From positions 1 through 64,000 of the forward strand of contig CAZQQU010000003.1 of NCBI GenBank assembly GCA_964595625.1: a DNA stretch of 64,000 nt. The letters are read 5' to 3'. The notes beneath the pieces were generated by a model that saw nothing but the letters and a program-made list of their open reading frames with translations, did no database searches and was not told the DNA's origin. Made by a program: the position numbers and the translations under genes. The stretch is from CAZQQU01 sp964595625 (GTDB lineage Bacteria > Bacteroidota > Bacteroidia > Flavobacteriales > Flavobacteriaceae). This document shows positions 53,141-61,949 of this stretch, one piece after another (position 1 is the stretch's first letter; each line of letters begins with the position of its first letter).

Positions 53141-54106
53141 ATGGTTTTTACAGAAGAAATCTATAGGAAAATGGACAGCAAAGTTTATTTTGCGAACGAA
53201 ATAGCTCGCTTGAAAAAAGAAAAAAATGCGGTATTACTGGCGCATTATTATCAGGAAGAAAGCATTCAGGATATAGCTGATTTTGTAGGAGACAGTCTCG
53301 AATTAGCCAAAAAAGCCGCACAGACAGATGCCGATATTATTGTTTTTGCTGGGGTGTATTTTATGGCTGAAACCGCCAAAATTCTCAATCCCGATAAAAA
53401 AGTTCTCCTCCCTGACCTGCAGGCCGGATGCTCCTTAGCCGATGGCTGCAACCCGGGGGATTTTGCTGCATTTAAGCAAAAATATCCCGGACACAAAGTG
53501 GTGACTTATATCAATACGAAGGCAGAAATAAAAGCCCTCAGCGATTACACCTGTACCTCTTCCAACGCCTTGAAGGTAATCGCCTCCATCCCCGAAGACC
53601 AACCTATAATTTTTGCTCCGGATAAAAATTTGGGGAAATACCTCAGTCAAAAAACCGGTCGAAATATGGTGTTGTGGGACGGCTCATGTATCGTTCACGA
53701 AGCTTTTTCGATAGAAAAATTAATTACGCTGATTCGCCAATACCCAGAAGCAAAAATTGTTGCTCATCCCGAATCAGAGGAACCGATTTTAAAATTGGCG
53801 CATTTCATTAGTTCGACTTCCCAAATGATACAGTACATACTTCAAAGTGATGCAACAACTTTTGTCGTTGCTACCGAAGCAGGGATTTTACACCAACTCC
53901 GACTTAAAACTCCGGGTAAAACGCTTATTCCGGCACCGTCTGTTGAAGATAACACTTGTAGTTGCAGTGAATGTGCCTTTATGAAAGTGAATTCACTCCA
54001 AAAAGTATATCTCTGCCTGAGAGACGAGACCCCTGAAATCCAAATCAGTGGTTCCTTGGCTGCTGCTGCCTTAAAACCCATTGAAAAAATGTTGCAAATC
54101 TCGTAA
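53141..54106 (+). CDS. nadA: Quinolinate synthase
   Basis: 321 residues condensing iminoaspartate and dihydroxyacetone phosphate to quinolinate for NAD synthesis, using a 4Fe-4S cluster. Cluster cysteines appear in DLQAGCSLADGC, DYTCTSSNA and the C-terminal SVEDNTCSCSECAFMK. The N-terminal AHYYQEESIQDIADFVGDSLEL is the family signature. The Met at 53171 (MDSKVYF) is an alternative start closer to the family length. It forms an operon with nadB. Confidence 0.96.
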   Translation: MVFTEEIYRKMDSKVYFANEIARLKKEKNAVLLAHYYQEESIQDIADFVGDSLELAKKAAQTDADIIVFAGVYFMAETAKILNPDKKVLLPDLQAGCSLADGCNPGDFAAFKQKYPGHKVVTYINTKAEIKALSDYTCTSSNALKVIASIPEDQPIIFAPDKNLGKYLSQKTGRNMVLWDGSCIVHEAFSIEKLITLIRQYPEAKIVAHPESEEPILKLAHFISSTSQMIQYILQSDATTFVVATEAGILHQLRLKTPGKTLIPAPSVEDNTCSCSECAFMKVNSLQKVYLCLRDETPEIQISGSLAAAALKPIEKMLQIS

Positions 54107-54109
54107 CAC

Positions 54110-55570
54110 ATGAAAACAGATGTATTAGTCATAGGTTCAGGGATTGCCGGCTTGTCTTTTGCCATCAAAATGGCCGAGCGAAGACCCGACATGCATATCA
54201 GTATATTTACTAAGGCAGATGCTTTTGAAACCAATACCAAATACGCTCAAGGAGGAATTGCCGCGGTGATGAACAACGATGTGTACAATGTCGAATCGCA
54301 TGTACACGACACCCTCATCGCCGGGAAAGGACTTTGCGACAGCAAAACCGTGAGAATGGTGGTAGAAAAAGCTCCTGAACGATTAAACGAACTCATTCAA
54401 TGGGGAACAGATTTTGACAAAACTCCTGACGGGAATTGGCATTACGGATTAGAAGGCGGACATAGCACCGCCCGAATTTTGCATCACAAAGACCAAACCG
54501 GAAAAGTGCTGGAAAAAACACTTTTGAAACGATTAAAATCTCATAAAAATATTGGGCTGCACACGGAATATTTTGCCCTCGATCTCATAGTGGAAAATAA
54601 CCAGTGTTTTGGAGCATACTTTTTTGATAGAAACCAAAAACAAGACATCCCGGTTTTTGCCAAAGCCACCTACCTCTCTACCGGAGGAAGCGGACAAGTT
54701 TTTGAAAAAACCACCAATCCCGAAATTGCCACGGGAGACGGCGTTGCCATGGCCTACCGCGCCGGTGCGAAAATTAGTCACATGGGGTATTATCAATTTC
54801 ATCCCACGGCCTTGGCAACCTCACAAAATTCAGCCGCATTTTTAATCTCAGAAGCTGTTAGGGGCGCCGGTGCCTACCTGATAAACTCTCAGGGGCACCG
54901 GTTTATTTTTGATTATGATGGACTCGGCGAACTGGCTACTCGAGACGACGTTTGTCACGCTATTTTTAGTGAAATGCAAAAAACCAATTCCTCGTATGTA
55001 TTCTTAGACGCCAGACATTTGGATAAAAAAACTTTCAAAAATCACTTCCCTCACATTATAAAAAATTGCCGCTTACACGGTTTCGATATCTTAAATGAAC
55101 CCGTTCCGGTAGCTCCGGCGGCTCACTACCAATGCGGGGGAATAGCCGTTAACAATAAATCCGAAACATCGGTAAAAAACTTGTACGTCAACGGCGAATG
55201 TGCTTACACCGGACTACACGGTGCCAATCGATTGGCGTCAAACTCGCTTTTGGAGGCCGTGGTTTTTGCCCACGAAGCAGCTTGCAAAGTAGGGAAAAAA
55301 TTGGATGCTCCACACCGCTACCCAAACTCGATAACTTCGGTAATCATAACCGAAGAGAAATCAGATTCAGAGACTATTTCGGCACAAAAAAAACAACTTC
55401 GAAAGTGGATGTACGATTTTTATTTACAAAAAATATTAGGTAAAGATACTTCAGCGATTCGGGATAAAATTGATGAAATGGCTCGTCAAACTGACCCGAA
55501 ACCGCAGTCGGTTGAAGCTTGCGAATTGGCAAATCTGCTTTGTGTAGCCCAACTCATAATTCGGCAGTAA
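54110..55570 (+). CDS. nadB: L-aspartate oxidase
   Basis: 486 residues, an FAD-dependent enzyme oxidising L-aspartate to iminoaspartate, with fumarate or O2 as acceptor, for NadA. FAD-binding GSGIAGLSFAIKMA (about 9-22), active-site and FAD loops HFLHHKDQTG-type (ARILHHKDQTG), THPTA-type QFHPTALA and RLASNSLLEAVVF are clear. Three nucleotides separate it from nadA and three from norC, so NAD synthesis and NO reduction are co-transcribed. Confidence 0.96.
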   Translation: MKTDVLVIGSGIAGLSFAIKMAERRPDMHISIFTKADAFETNTKYAQGGIAAVMNNDVYNVESHVHDTLIAGKGLCDSKTVRMVVEKAPERLNELIQWGTDFDKTPDGNWHYGLEGGHSTARILHHKDQTGKVLEKTLLKRLKSHKNIGLHTEYFALDLIVENNQCFGAYFFDRNQKQDIPVFAKATYLSTGGSGQVFEKTTNPEIATGDGVAMAYRAGAKISHMGYYQFHPTALATSQNSAAFLISEAVRGAGAYLINSQGHRFIFDYDGLGELATRDDVCHAIFSEMQKTNSSYVFLDARHLDKKTFKNHFPHIIKNCRLHGFDILNEPVPVAPAAHYQCGGIAVNNKSETSVKNLYVNGECAYTGLHGANRLASNSLLEAVVFAHEAACKVGKKLDAPHRYPNSITSVIITEEKSDSETISAQKKQLRKWMYDFYLQKILGKDTSAIRDKIDEMARQTDPKPQSVEACELANLLCVAQLIIRQ

Positions 55571-55573
55571 AGA

Positions 55574-56002
55574 ATGAAGTCTGTACATTACATAGCCATC
55601 ACTTATATAATTTTAAGCATTTCATATTTAGTGCTTTCCTTTGTAATTTATACGGATACAGACACTTATCAGGTAAAATCTCAGGAGATTGATGTTTCGA
55701 CCGCTTCTCAAGGGCGTTTGGTTTGGCAAAAATACAACTGCCAGGCTTGTCATCAGTTGTACGGTTTGGGAGGTTTTTTAGGCCCTGATCTGACGAATGT
55801 TTCCCAAAAAGGATTTTTTTACGTAGATGCTTTTTTAAAAACCGGCGTAAACTCTATGCCCGAATTTTCACTCTCTGAAGAAGAAACCCACCAATTGTTC
55901 GAATTTCTCAAATCGGTTGACAACACCGGAAACGCCATCCCGGCTACTTACAACACTTTTTGGAACGGAATGATACAACCCGAGCATGAAACCCAACCGT
56001 AA
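55574..56002 (+). CDS. norC: NorC-like membrane-anchored cytochrome c
   Basis: 142 residues. One N-terminal membrane helix (about 5-27) anchors a periplasmic cytochrome c domain with heme motif CQACH at Cys56-His60. GRLVWQKYNCQACHQLYGLGGFLGPDLTNV is the NorC signature. Met in MPEF (about 96) is probably the sixth ligand. It donates electrons to the NorB-like subunit, which it overlaps by 17 bp. Length is close to canonical NorC. Confidence 0.9.
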   Translation: MKSVHYIAITYIILSISYLVLSFVIYTDTDTYQVKSQEIDVSTASQGRLVWQKYNCQACHQLYGLGGFLGPDLTNVSQKGFFYVDAFLKTGVNSMPEFSLSEEETHQLFEFLKSVDNTGNAIPATYNTFWNGMIQPEHETQP

Positions 56003-57311
56003 TTCCATAGGAGCTTTGTTTTTAAAAACCGCATTGATATTGTTGGTTTTAGGATTGATATTTGGTGCATTGGCCTCTGTCATTTACATAGTGCCGGAAT
56101 TTTTAAAAAACAATTTTGGTCTTACCGCTTTAAGACCTTTACATGTTTCATCGGTGGTGTTTTGGATTTTATTGGCTGCTACAGGAAGTATTTATCTGGC
56201 GCTCGAAAATATCACTCCAAAACAGTCGTCAACCCTACTGCAAAAACTCCATTTGATTTTTTGGTGGATGGCGTTAGCGGGAATATTTTATTCCTATTTT
56301 ACAAAAAACTTCGGGGGGCGCGAATATTGGGAATATCCTTCGGTCTATGCCCTTCTCGTCGGAATTGCTTGGGTTTTATTTTTGATTTTATTTATTCAAA
56401 AAGTTCGTACACTGCGGCCATGGCCCGTCTATATCTGGATGTGGATGACCGGAATTGTCTATTTTTTATTCATTTTTATAGAAAATTATTTGTGGGTAAT
56501 CCCTTGGTTTAGAGAGATTTTTGTAAAAGACATGGTCATTCAATGGAAAGCAGCCGGAAGTATTGTAGGGGCTTATAATATGTTGGTGTATGGAGTCGCA
56601 TTTTACCTGATGGAACGCATCAGTAAACAGTCGGTTCCCAGTTATAACAAATGGGCTTTTGCGCTGTTTTTTCTGAGTTTTTTCAATATGCTTTTCAACT
56701 GGGGACACCATCTCTATCTCGTTCCGGCGAAGCCGTATATACATTACATCGGTTATGCGGTGAGTATGACCGAGTGGGTTTTCTTTATAAAAATTCTTTG
56801 GAACTGGCACAAACAAGTCACCGAAGCCGAAACTTATTACCATTATTTCCCGTACCGGTTTTTGTTGGCATCCAACTTCTGGTTGTTTTTTAACCTCACC
56901 TTGGCTTTGTTTATGTCGATACCGGCCATAAACCTCTATATGCACGGCACGCACTTTATCACGGCGCATGCCATGGGTACTACCATCGGAATTAACACTA
57001 TGATATTGTTGGCTGCTGCTTTTGAACAATTGTTGCCTAAGCAAAGCTCTTTCTCAAAGGGAAGTAAAAGGACTTTCTGGGTAATCCAACTAAGTTTGTT
57101 GTTGTTCTTGGTGTTTTTACTGTTGATGGGAATTCACAAAAGCATTTGGTTTTTTCAAGACCCACAACCTCCCTTTTCCGAAATGATGGAAAAAATGAAA
57201 TTTTGGTCTGCCGGATTTATGATTTCGGGTATCACTTTGGCTATATCAGTAGTATTAATGGTAACTTTGTTTTTTAGGAAAAAGTTTGCTCAGGGCAATC
57301 CAAACCATTAA
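55986..57311 (+). CDS. norB: NorB-like nitric oxide reductase catalytic subunit with unusual ligands
   Basis: 441 residues, 12 predicted membrane helices, heme-copper oxidase superfamily. His53 (RPLHVSS), GREYWE (111-116), His241-His242 (NWGHHLYLVP), Glu263 and His328 align without gaps to cNOR as I recall it. At the place of helix-VI FeB ligands His and Glu it has Ala190 and Val194, and the second low-spin heme His is Met330 (AHAMG instead of AHGH). It should reduce NO to N2O if active, but the centre must differ from cNOR. Context: norC upstream, second oxidase-like gene 7 nt downstream. Confidence 0.82.
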   Translation: MKPNRNSIGALFLKTALILLVLGLIFGALASVIYIVPEFLKNNFGLTALRPLHVSSVVFWILLAATGSIYLALENITPKQSSTLLQKLHLIFWWMALAGIFYSYFTKNFGGREYWEYPSVYALLVGIAWVLFLILFIQKVRTLRPWPVYIWMWMTGIVYFLFIFIENYLWVIPWFREIFVKDMVIQWKAAGSIVGAYNMLVYGVAFYLMERISKQSVPSYNKWAFALFFLSFFNMLFNWGHHLYLVPAKPYIHYIGYAVSMTEWVFFIKILWNWHKQVTEAETYYHYFPYRFLLASNFWLFFNLTLALFMSIPAINLYMHGTHFITAHAMGTTIGINTMILLAAAFEQLLPKQSSFSKGSKRTFWVIQLSLLLFLVFLLLMGIHKSIWFFQDPQPPFSEMMEKMKFWSAGFMISGITLAISVVLMVTLFFRKKFAQGNPNH

Positions 57312-57317
57312 TCCATC

Positions 57318-58532
57318 ATGCTAAAAACAGCTGCTTTAACAGCATTGGGATATTTAGCCATAGCGTCCCTACTGGGATTGGCGCTTCGTTATACTGCCCT
57401 AGCAGAGCTACCGATAACGTATCGGTATTTTGTACATGGCCACTCGCATATTGCTATGCTGGGATGGATTTATATTGCTCTGACGACTCTTATTTACAAG
57501 GCCTATCTTCACACTGAGTCCGTACCTTTTTCTTATAAAATACTTTTTGTTTGTACCCAAATTACCCTATTAGGTATGTTGATTGCCTTTCCGCTGCAGG
57601 GATATGCTTTATTTTCCATACTCTTTTCGAGTCTGTTTTTAATCGCCAGCTACGGATTTATATACTTTTTTTTCAAAAATGTTTACCCGGAAAATAAAAA
57701 CACTTTCTCTTATCATTTGATCAAACAGGCCTTGGGGTTTTTGGGCTTGTCAAGTATAGGCGCTTGGTCTTTGGGCATTATCATGACTACCGCCGGAAAT
57801 ACTTCGATTTATTACAAATTGGCGATTTATTTCTTTTTACATTTTCAATACAACGGATGGATGCTTCTCGCTGTTTTGGGCTTGTTTTTTTATGTTTTGG
57901 AGAAAAAAAATATTGTTTTTTCTAAAGAAAAAACCCTCTCTTTAAGACGTTGGATAGCCGGCAGTGTGTATCTGACTTATTTGTTGTCGGCTTTGTTTGC
58001 CCAGCCCCATGAAAGTATTTATGCTTTAGCCGGCATAGGCGTTCTTTTACAACTCATGGCTTTTGCCAAAGTTTGGAAAATGGTTCGGTCAAAACACAAC
58101 GCTATTCAACAAGTTTTTCCTCAAAAAATATTTTGGATACTCGCTTTATCGGGACTATTGTGGGTGGTAAAACTACTGTTGCAAACACTTTCTGTCTTCC
58201 CGTATTTTGCCGATTTGGCTTATCAATTCCCCGATTTTATCATCGGATATCTGCACTGGGTTTTTCTTGGAATTATCAGTTTGGCTCTCTTCGGGTTAAC
58301 AACATCTTTTGATTTATTGACTCTATCACAAAAACTTATGTCTTTGTTTTTAATAGGTTTTGCGGCTACAGAATTATTGATATTCTACCGTGCCATGGCT
58401 CAATGGCTGGATATGCCTTTGCCATCACAATTTCTATTCGCCTTATTTTTAGCAAGTTTGGTATTATTTATCGGAATTGCGGGCTTGCTTTTGAAGAATA
58501 TTTCGATTTTATTTTTTGATAAAACAAAATAA
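57318..58532 (+). CDS. Heme-copper-oxidase-like membrane protein encoded beside norB
   Basis: 404 residues with about 12 membrane helices and no recognised named family. His40, His42 and His44 (YFVHGHSHIAMLGW) sit where the helix-II heme ligand of oxidases lies. HFQYNGWMLLAVLGLFFYV resembles oxidase helix VI and IIGYLHWVFLGII resembles helix X. A complete heme-copper ligand set is not evident. Starting 7 nt after norB, it is probably a second subunit or maturation factor of the NO reductase; NnrS-like is an alternative. Function unproven. Confidence 0.65.
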   Translation: MLKTAALTALGYLAIASLLGLALRYTALAELPITYRYFVHGHSHIAMLGWIYIALTTLIYKAYLHTESVPFSYKILFVCTQITLLGMLIAFPLQGYALFSILFSSLFLIASYGFIYFFFKNVYPENKNTFSYHLIKQALGFLGLSSIGAWSLGIIMTTAGNTSIYYKLAIYFFLHFQYNGWMLLAVLGLFFYVLEKKNIVFSKEKTLSLRRWIAGSVYLTYLLSALFAQPHESIYALAGIGVLLQLMAFAKVWKMVRSKHNAIQQVFPQKIFWILALSGLLWVVKLLLQTLSVFPYFADLAYQFPDFIIGYLHWVFLGIISLALFGLTTSFDLLTLSQKLMSLFLIGFAATELLIFYRAMAQWLDMPLPSQFLFALFLASLVLFIGIAGLLLKNISILFFDKTK

Positions 58533-58544
58533 TCTCAACTCACT

Positions 58545-58928
58545 TTACAAGCGACTTTCATAAATGCTGAGGTATAGGTGTGTAGCCATTTTTCGGGCAT
58601 TGTTTTTGGCGCGTTCGGCCAATTCACCTTCAAACAACTCATCTATGGTTTGAATCCACAAATTCAGCCATTCGCCAAAATGCTCCTGCTGAATGATATT
58701 AGAAAAATGCGAATCGACCTGTATGTGCGCCAAACGCGGATTTCCTTTGTACTTGGCTTTAAAAAACAAATTGCTCTCCCAAAAATCTGTCAGTTTTTCT
58801 AAATGTTCGTCCCAATTGTGAATGATTTCGTTAAAAAACCGACCAATAAATTCGCTCGTTCTTACTTTTCCGTAAAAAGTAGAAACCAGTAAATACACAT
58901 CGTCCCGCGATTCAATTTGTTTTTTCAT
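58545..58928 (-). CDS. Group III truncated hemoglobin
   Basis: 127 residues with the group III globin pattern: VYLLVSTFYGKVR (helix B), FFNEIIHNWDEHLEKLTDFWESNL, proximal His68 in NPRLAHIQVD, and EHFGEWLNLW. It binds heme and probably O2 or NO, and may scavenge or shuttle NO near NorB. It overlaps the membrane gene upstream by 4 bp and converges on the nor operon. Confidence 0.93.
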   Translation of the reverse strand: MKKQIESRDDVYLLVSTFYGKVRTSEFIGRFFNEIIHNWDEHLEKLTDFWESNLFFKAKYKGNPRLAHIQVDSHFSNIIQQEHFGEWLNLWIQTIDELFEGELAERAKNNARKMATHLYLSIYESRL

Positions 58929-59209
58929 ACTATTAAATGAAAAATAATGATTCCTAAACTCACAAAAATACTAAGCAATAACGAGTTAAACACAAATCCG
59001 GGTTTCATTTGTGCCAACACCGAAGCGTTGTACCACATAGCTACCGAAACCACCATCACCAATTGAATAAGTTCGGAAATTCCCGTGCCGCTTTGTAAAA
59101 CAAACATAGCGGCAATAGAACCAATACAGCTCGAGGCAATAATACCCAAGGTAATGTTCAGATAAAACATTTGCTGAAAATCGGAGCGTAATTTTTTATA
59201 CAATCTCAT
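58925..59209 (-). CDS. Small two-to-three-helix membrane protein
   Basis: 94 residues with three hydrophobic segments (about 15-38, 45-60, 72-93) and the fragment LVMVVSVAMWYNASVLAQMKPG. No family I can name. It is translationally coupled (4-bp overlap) to the truncated hemoglobin gene and precedes it in transcription. A site ATGAC-CTGA-ATCAT upstream suggests joint control with ccoI. Confidence 0.75.
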   Translation of the reverse strand: MRLYKKLRSDFQQMFYLNITLGIIASSCIGSIAAMFVLQSGTGISELIQLVMVVSVAMWYNASVLAQMKPGFVFNSLLLSIFVSLGIIIFHLIV

Positions 59210-59286
59210 CTGTTTTATATTTTAATTATTATCAAAGATTTCTAGCCAAAACACATTTTCAGGTGTTTGGACAATATGTTAATCCG

Positions 59287-59358
59287 GCATTTCATGAAAT
59301 GATTTTTTCAGTAATAAAATTATTTCTCCTCAAAAAATTTATTTATGACCTGAATCAT
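59287..59358 (-). promoter_or_regulatory. Probable promoter of the membrane protein-hemoglobin pair
   Basis: TTATGA-N6-TCATAA (59343-59360; core ATGAC-CTGA-ATCAT, 59345-59358) is 23 nt from a minus-strand -7-like TAATTTTA (59314-59321). Downstream in the leader lies a perfect 14-bp palindrome CATTTCATGAAATG (59287-59300), a possible second operator. Confidence 0.5.
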
Positions 59359-59389
59359 AATCCTCTGCAGGGTTATTTGGGATTTAAGA

Positions 59390-59433
59390 TTGACATTTGT
59401 CATTGTTTACCCGATTATTCCATTGCACTTTTG
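59390..59433 (+). promoter_or_regulatory. ccoI promoter with Crp/Fnr-type site
   Basis: TTGAC-ATTT-GTCAT (59390-59403) is exactly 22 nt before the -7-like CACTTTTG (59426-59433); the ccoI ATG follows at 59461. Site and spacing match the nos promoter. Confidence 0.7.
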
Positions 59434-59460
59434 TACCATAGTATCGGATACTGAAAATAT

Positions 59461-61848
59461 ATGGCAAAGGAGGTATCTTGTTATCACTGCGGAAACAGTT
59501 GTAACGAAGGCGAGATCGTTACTGACGGAAAGAATTTTTGTTGCAACGGTTGTAAAACCGTTTACGAAATTTTTGCCGCCAGCGACCTTACTTGTTATTA
59601 CGATTTGCAACAATCTCCGGGGGCTATTCCCAAGGAAATAAAAGGGAAATACGATTTTTTAGACAACCCGGATATCGCCTCCAAAATCCTTGAGTTTGAC
59701 GATGATAAACTGCAAATTGTTTTACTCTACATACCTCATATTCACTGTAGTTCGTGTATTTGGATTTTAGAAAATCTAAACAAACTCAACCCGGAAATTA
59801 CCTCCTCGCAAGTAAATTTTCCAAAAAAAATCGTTCGTATACAGTTTAAAAAACAGGGAGTTTCTCTCAAAGAAGTAGTGCTTTTACTGTGTAGCATCGG
59901 CTATGAACCCTATATCAGTTTGGAGAATTACGAAGGAAAACCCAGGGTCACCGACCGCAGTTTGCTATACAAACTAGCCACTGCGGGATTTGCCTTTGGA
60001 AATATCATGTTTTTATCCTTTCCCGAATATTTTGACTTCAACGATCTTTGGCTTGAACAATACAAACATTTGTTCCGTTGGATGATGTTTGCTTTTTCGG
60101 TGCCGGTGTTGTTATACTCTGCCTCGGGTTATTTTGTTTCGGCTTATTTAGGGTTGAAAAGGGGCTTTTTAAACATCGATGTGCCTTTGGCTTTGGGAAT
60201 ACTGGTTTTGTTTGTTCGCAGTGTGGTAGAAATTTCTTTCGACTGGGGTTCGGGGTTTTTTGACAGTTTTTCGGGGTTGGTATTTTTTATTTTGTTAGGA
60301 AAATATTTCCAACAACGCACCTATAATTTTCTTTCATTTGAAAGGGATTACAAATCGTATTTCCCCATCGCTGTAACTCGCATTCGCGACGGTATAGAAG
60401 AATCGGCGCCGGTGTACAACATTCAAAAGGGCGATAGATTACTGATTAGAAACGAAGAACTCATCCCGGTGGACGGTATTTTGATTAAAGGAAACGGGAG
60501 GGTGGATTACAGTTTTGTCACCGGAGAATCCGTTCCTGTACGAAAAGAATCAGGTGATAAAATATTTGCCGGAGGCAAACAAATAGCAGGCCTCATAGAG
60601 ATGGAAAGCTTGAAAGCGGTATCACAAAGCTACCTTACCCAACTATGGAGCAACGATGTTTTTAACAAAGACAAAGAACACGCATTTGTGGGGTTGACCA
60701 ACCGAGTGAGCAAATATTTTACCATCGTCATTCTTATCATAGCTTTTGCTTCGTTGGGAATTTGGACGTATTTAGGTAATTTCCCGGTAGCCATTCAGGC
60801 ATTTACAGCGGTTTTAATCATTGCCTGCCCCTGTGCCTTGGCCATGTCAGTGCCGTTTACCATGGGAAATATGCTTCGTATTTTCGGGCGACTCAAATTT
60901 TATCTAAAAAACGCTAATGTCATTGAGAAACTGGCAGCGATTGACACTATCATTTTTGACAAAACCGGAACGATTACCACCGGCACCAAAAGCAATATCA
61001 GTTATGATGGTGTGCCGCTCACTCACGAAGAAGCTGCGTTGCTCAAATCTACGTTGCGAACCTCAAACCACCCGCTCAGTCGTTCGCTTTACGCTATTTT
61101 AAAAGAAAACGACATTCTTACCTTAGACGAATACCAAGAGCATGTGGGGCAGGGTTTACAAGCTCAAGCCAACGGAAACAGCATTAAAATAGGTTCGTCT
61201 GATTTTGTAAATAAAAAGTCGGCTCCCTCTGAAAAAGTATACCACGAAACCTCCGTGCATATCAGCACCAACGATACTTACAAAGGAAAATTTGTTTTCA
61301 AAAATCAATACCGCGAAAATGTAAAAGAAACTTTTGAAATTTTGGGTAAAAACTATCATTTGGCCATACTATCGGGAGACAACGAAGGTGAAAAAATATA
61401 CCTTCGCGAAATTTTACCCCCACAAACTGAACTGGCTTTCAACCAAAAACCAGACGACAAATTAAAGCATATTGAACATCTGCAGAATTTCGGTCATCGA
61501 GTAATGATGGTAGGAGACGGGCTAAACGACGCCGGAGCTTTACAACAAAGCGATGTGGGAATAGCTATTTCGGAGAATGTCAATGTTTTCTCTCCCGCCT
61601 GCGACGGAATTTTGGATGCGTCCAAGTTTAAAGAGCTTCCTCATTACATCCGAGCGTCCAATACTGCCATTAAAATTGTCAAAGCGAGTATTACCATCTC
61701 ATTTTTATACAATATAGTGGGCCTGTACTTTGCGGTTACCGGACAATTAGCCCCGGTAGTAGCTGCCATTATCATGCCCATGAGTTCGATTAGCGTAGTA
61801 GCATTTACGACTGTAATGACTAACTTAACAGGAAGAAAATTGAGATAA
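59461..61848 (+). CDS. ccoI: Copper-exporting P-type ATPase for cbb3 oxidase assembly
   Basis: 795 residues of the CcoI/FixI type, supplying copper to the oxidase via the inner membrane. An N-terminal Cys-rich domain (CYHCGNSCNEG, CCNGC) is followed by an HMA-like domain (HCSSCIWILENL, about 98-108) and helices with the CPC metal motif (ACPCALAM, about 455). The phosphorylation site is DKTGTITTG (about 500) and the hinge GDGLNDAGAL. Start and domain order are normal. Expressed from its own Crp/Fnr-type promoter, ahead of ccoS and ccoNO. Confidence 0.95.
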   Translation: MAKEVSCYHCGNSCNEGEIVTDGKNFCCNGCKTVYEIFAASDLTCYYDLQQSPGAIPKEIKGKYDFLDNPDIASKILEFDDDKLQIVLLYIPHIHCSSCIWILENLNKLNPEITSSQVNFPKKIVRIQFKKQGVSLKEVVLLLCSIGYEPYISLENYEGKPRVTDRSLLYKLATAGFAFGNIMFLSFPEYFDFNDLWLEQYKHLFRWMMFAFSVPVLLYSASGYFVSAYLGLKRGFLNIDVPLALGILVLFVRSVVEISFDWGSGFFDSFSGLVFFILLGKYFQQRTYNFLSFERDYKSYFPIAVTRIRDGIEESAPVYNIQKGDRLLIRNEELIPVDGILIKGNGRVDYSFVTGESVPVRKESGDKIFAGGKQIAGLIEMESLKAVSQSYLTQLWSNDVFNKDKEHAFVGLTNRVSKYFTIVILIIAFASLGIWTYLGNFPVAIQAFTAVLIIACPCALAMSVPFTMGNMLRIFGRLKFYLKNANVIEKLAAIDTIIFDKTGTITTGTKSNISYDGVPLTHEEAALLKSTLRTSNHPLSRSLYAILKENDILTLDEYQEHVGQGLQAQANGNSIKIGSSDFVNKKSAPSEKVYHETSVHISTNDTYKGKFVFKNQYRENVKETFEILGKNYHLAILSGDNEGEKIYLREILPPQTELAFNQKPDDKLKHIEHLQNFGHRVMMVGDGLNDAGALQQSDVGIAISENVNVFSPACDGILDASKFKELPHYIRASNTAIKIVKASITISFLYNIVGLYFAVTGQLAPVVAAIIMPMSSISVVAFTTVMTNLTGRKLR

Positions 61849-61888
61849 AAAATTAGGTCGATTTTAGACTGTCTCTAAATAGACAAAT

Positions 61889-61932
61889 ATGACTAATGTC
61901 ATTTTTTGACGTAGCGTCGAAAAGTATTTTTG
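61889..61932 (+). promoter_or_regulatory. ccoS-ccoNO promoter with Crp/Fnr-type site
   Basis: A perfect palindrome ATGAC-TAAT-GTCAT (61889-61902) is exactly 22 nt before the -7 element TATTTTTG (61925-61932). The ccoS ATG is at 61950. Layout is the same as at the nos promoter. Confidence 0.75.
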
Positions 61933-61949
61933 ATAGCAAATTCAGTCGC

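Noticed and set aside
59263..59454. Small open frame in the hemoglobin-ccoI intergenic region
   Set aside because: It has no ribosome site or recognisable protein pattern and overlaps the two Crp/Fnr-type sites and -7 element.
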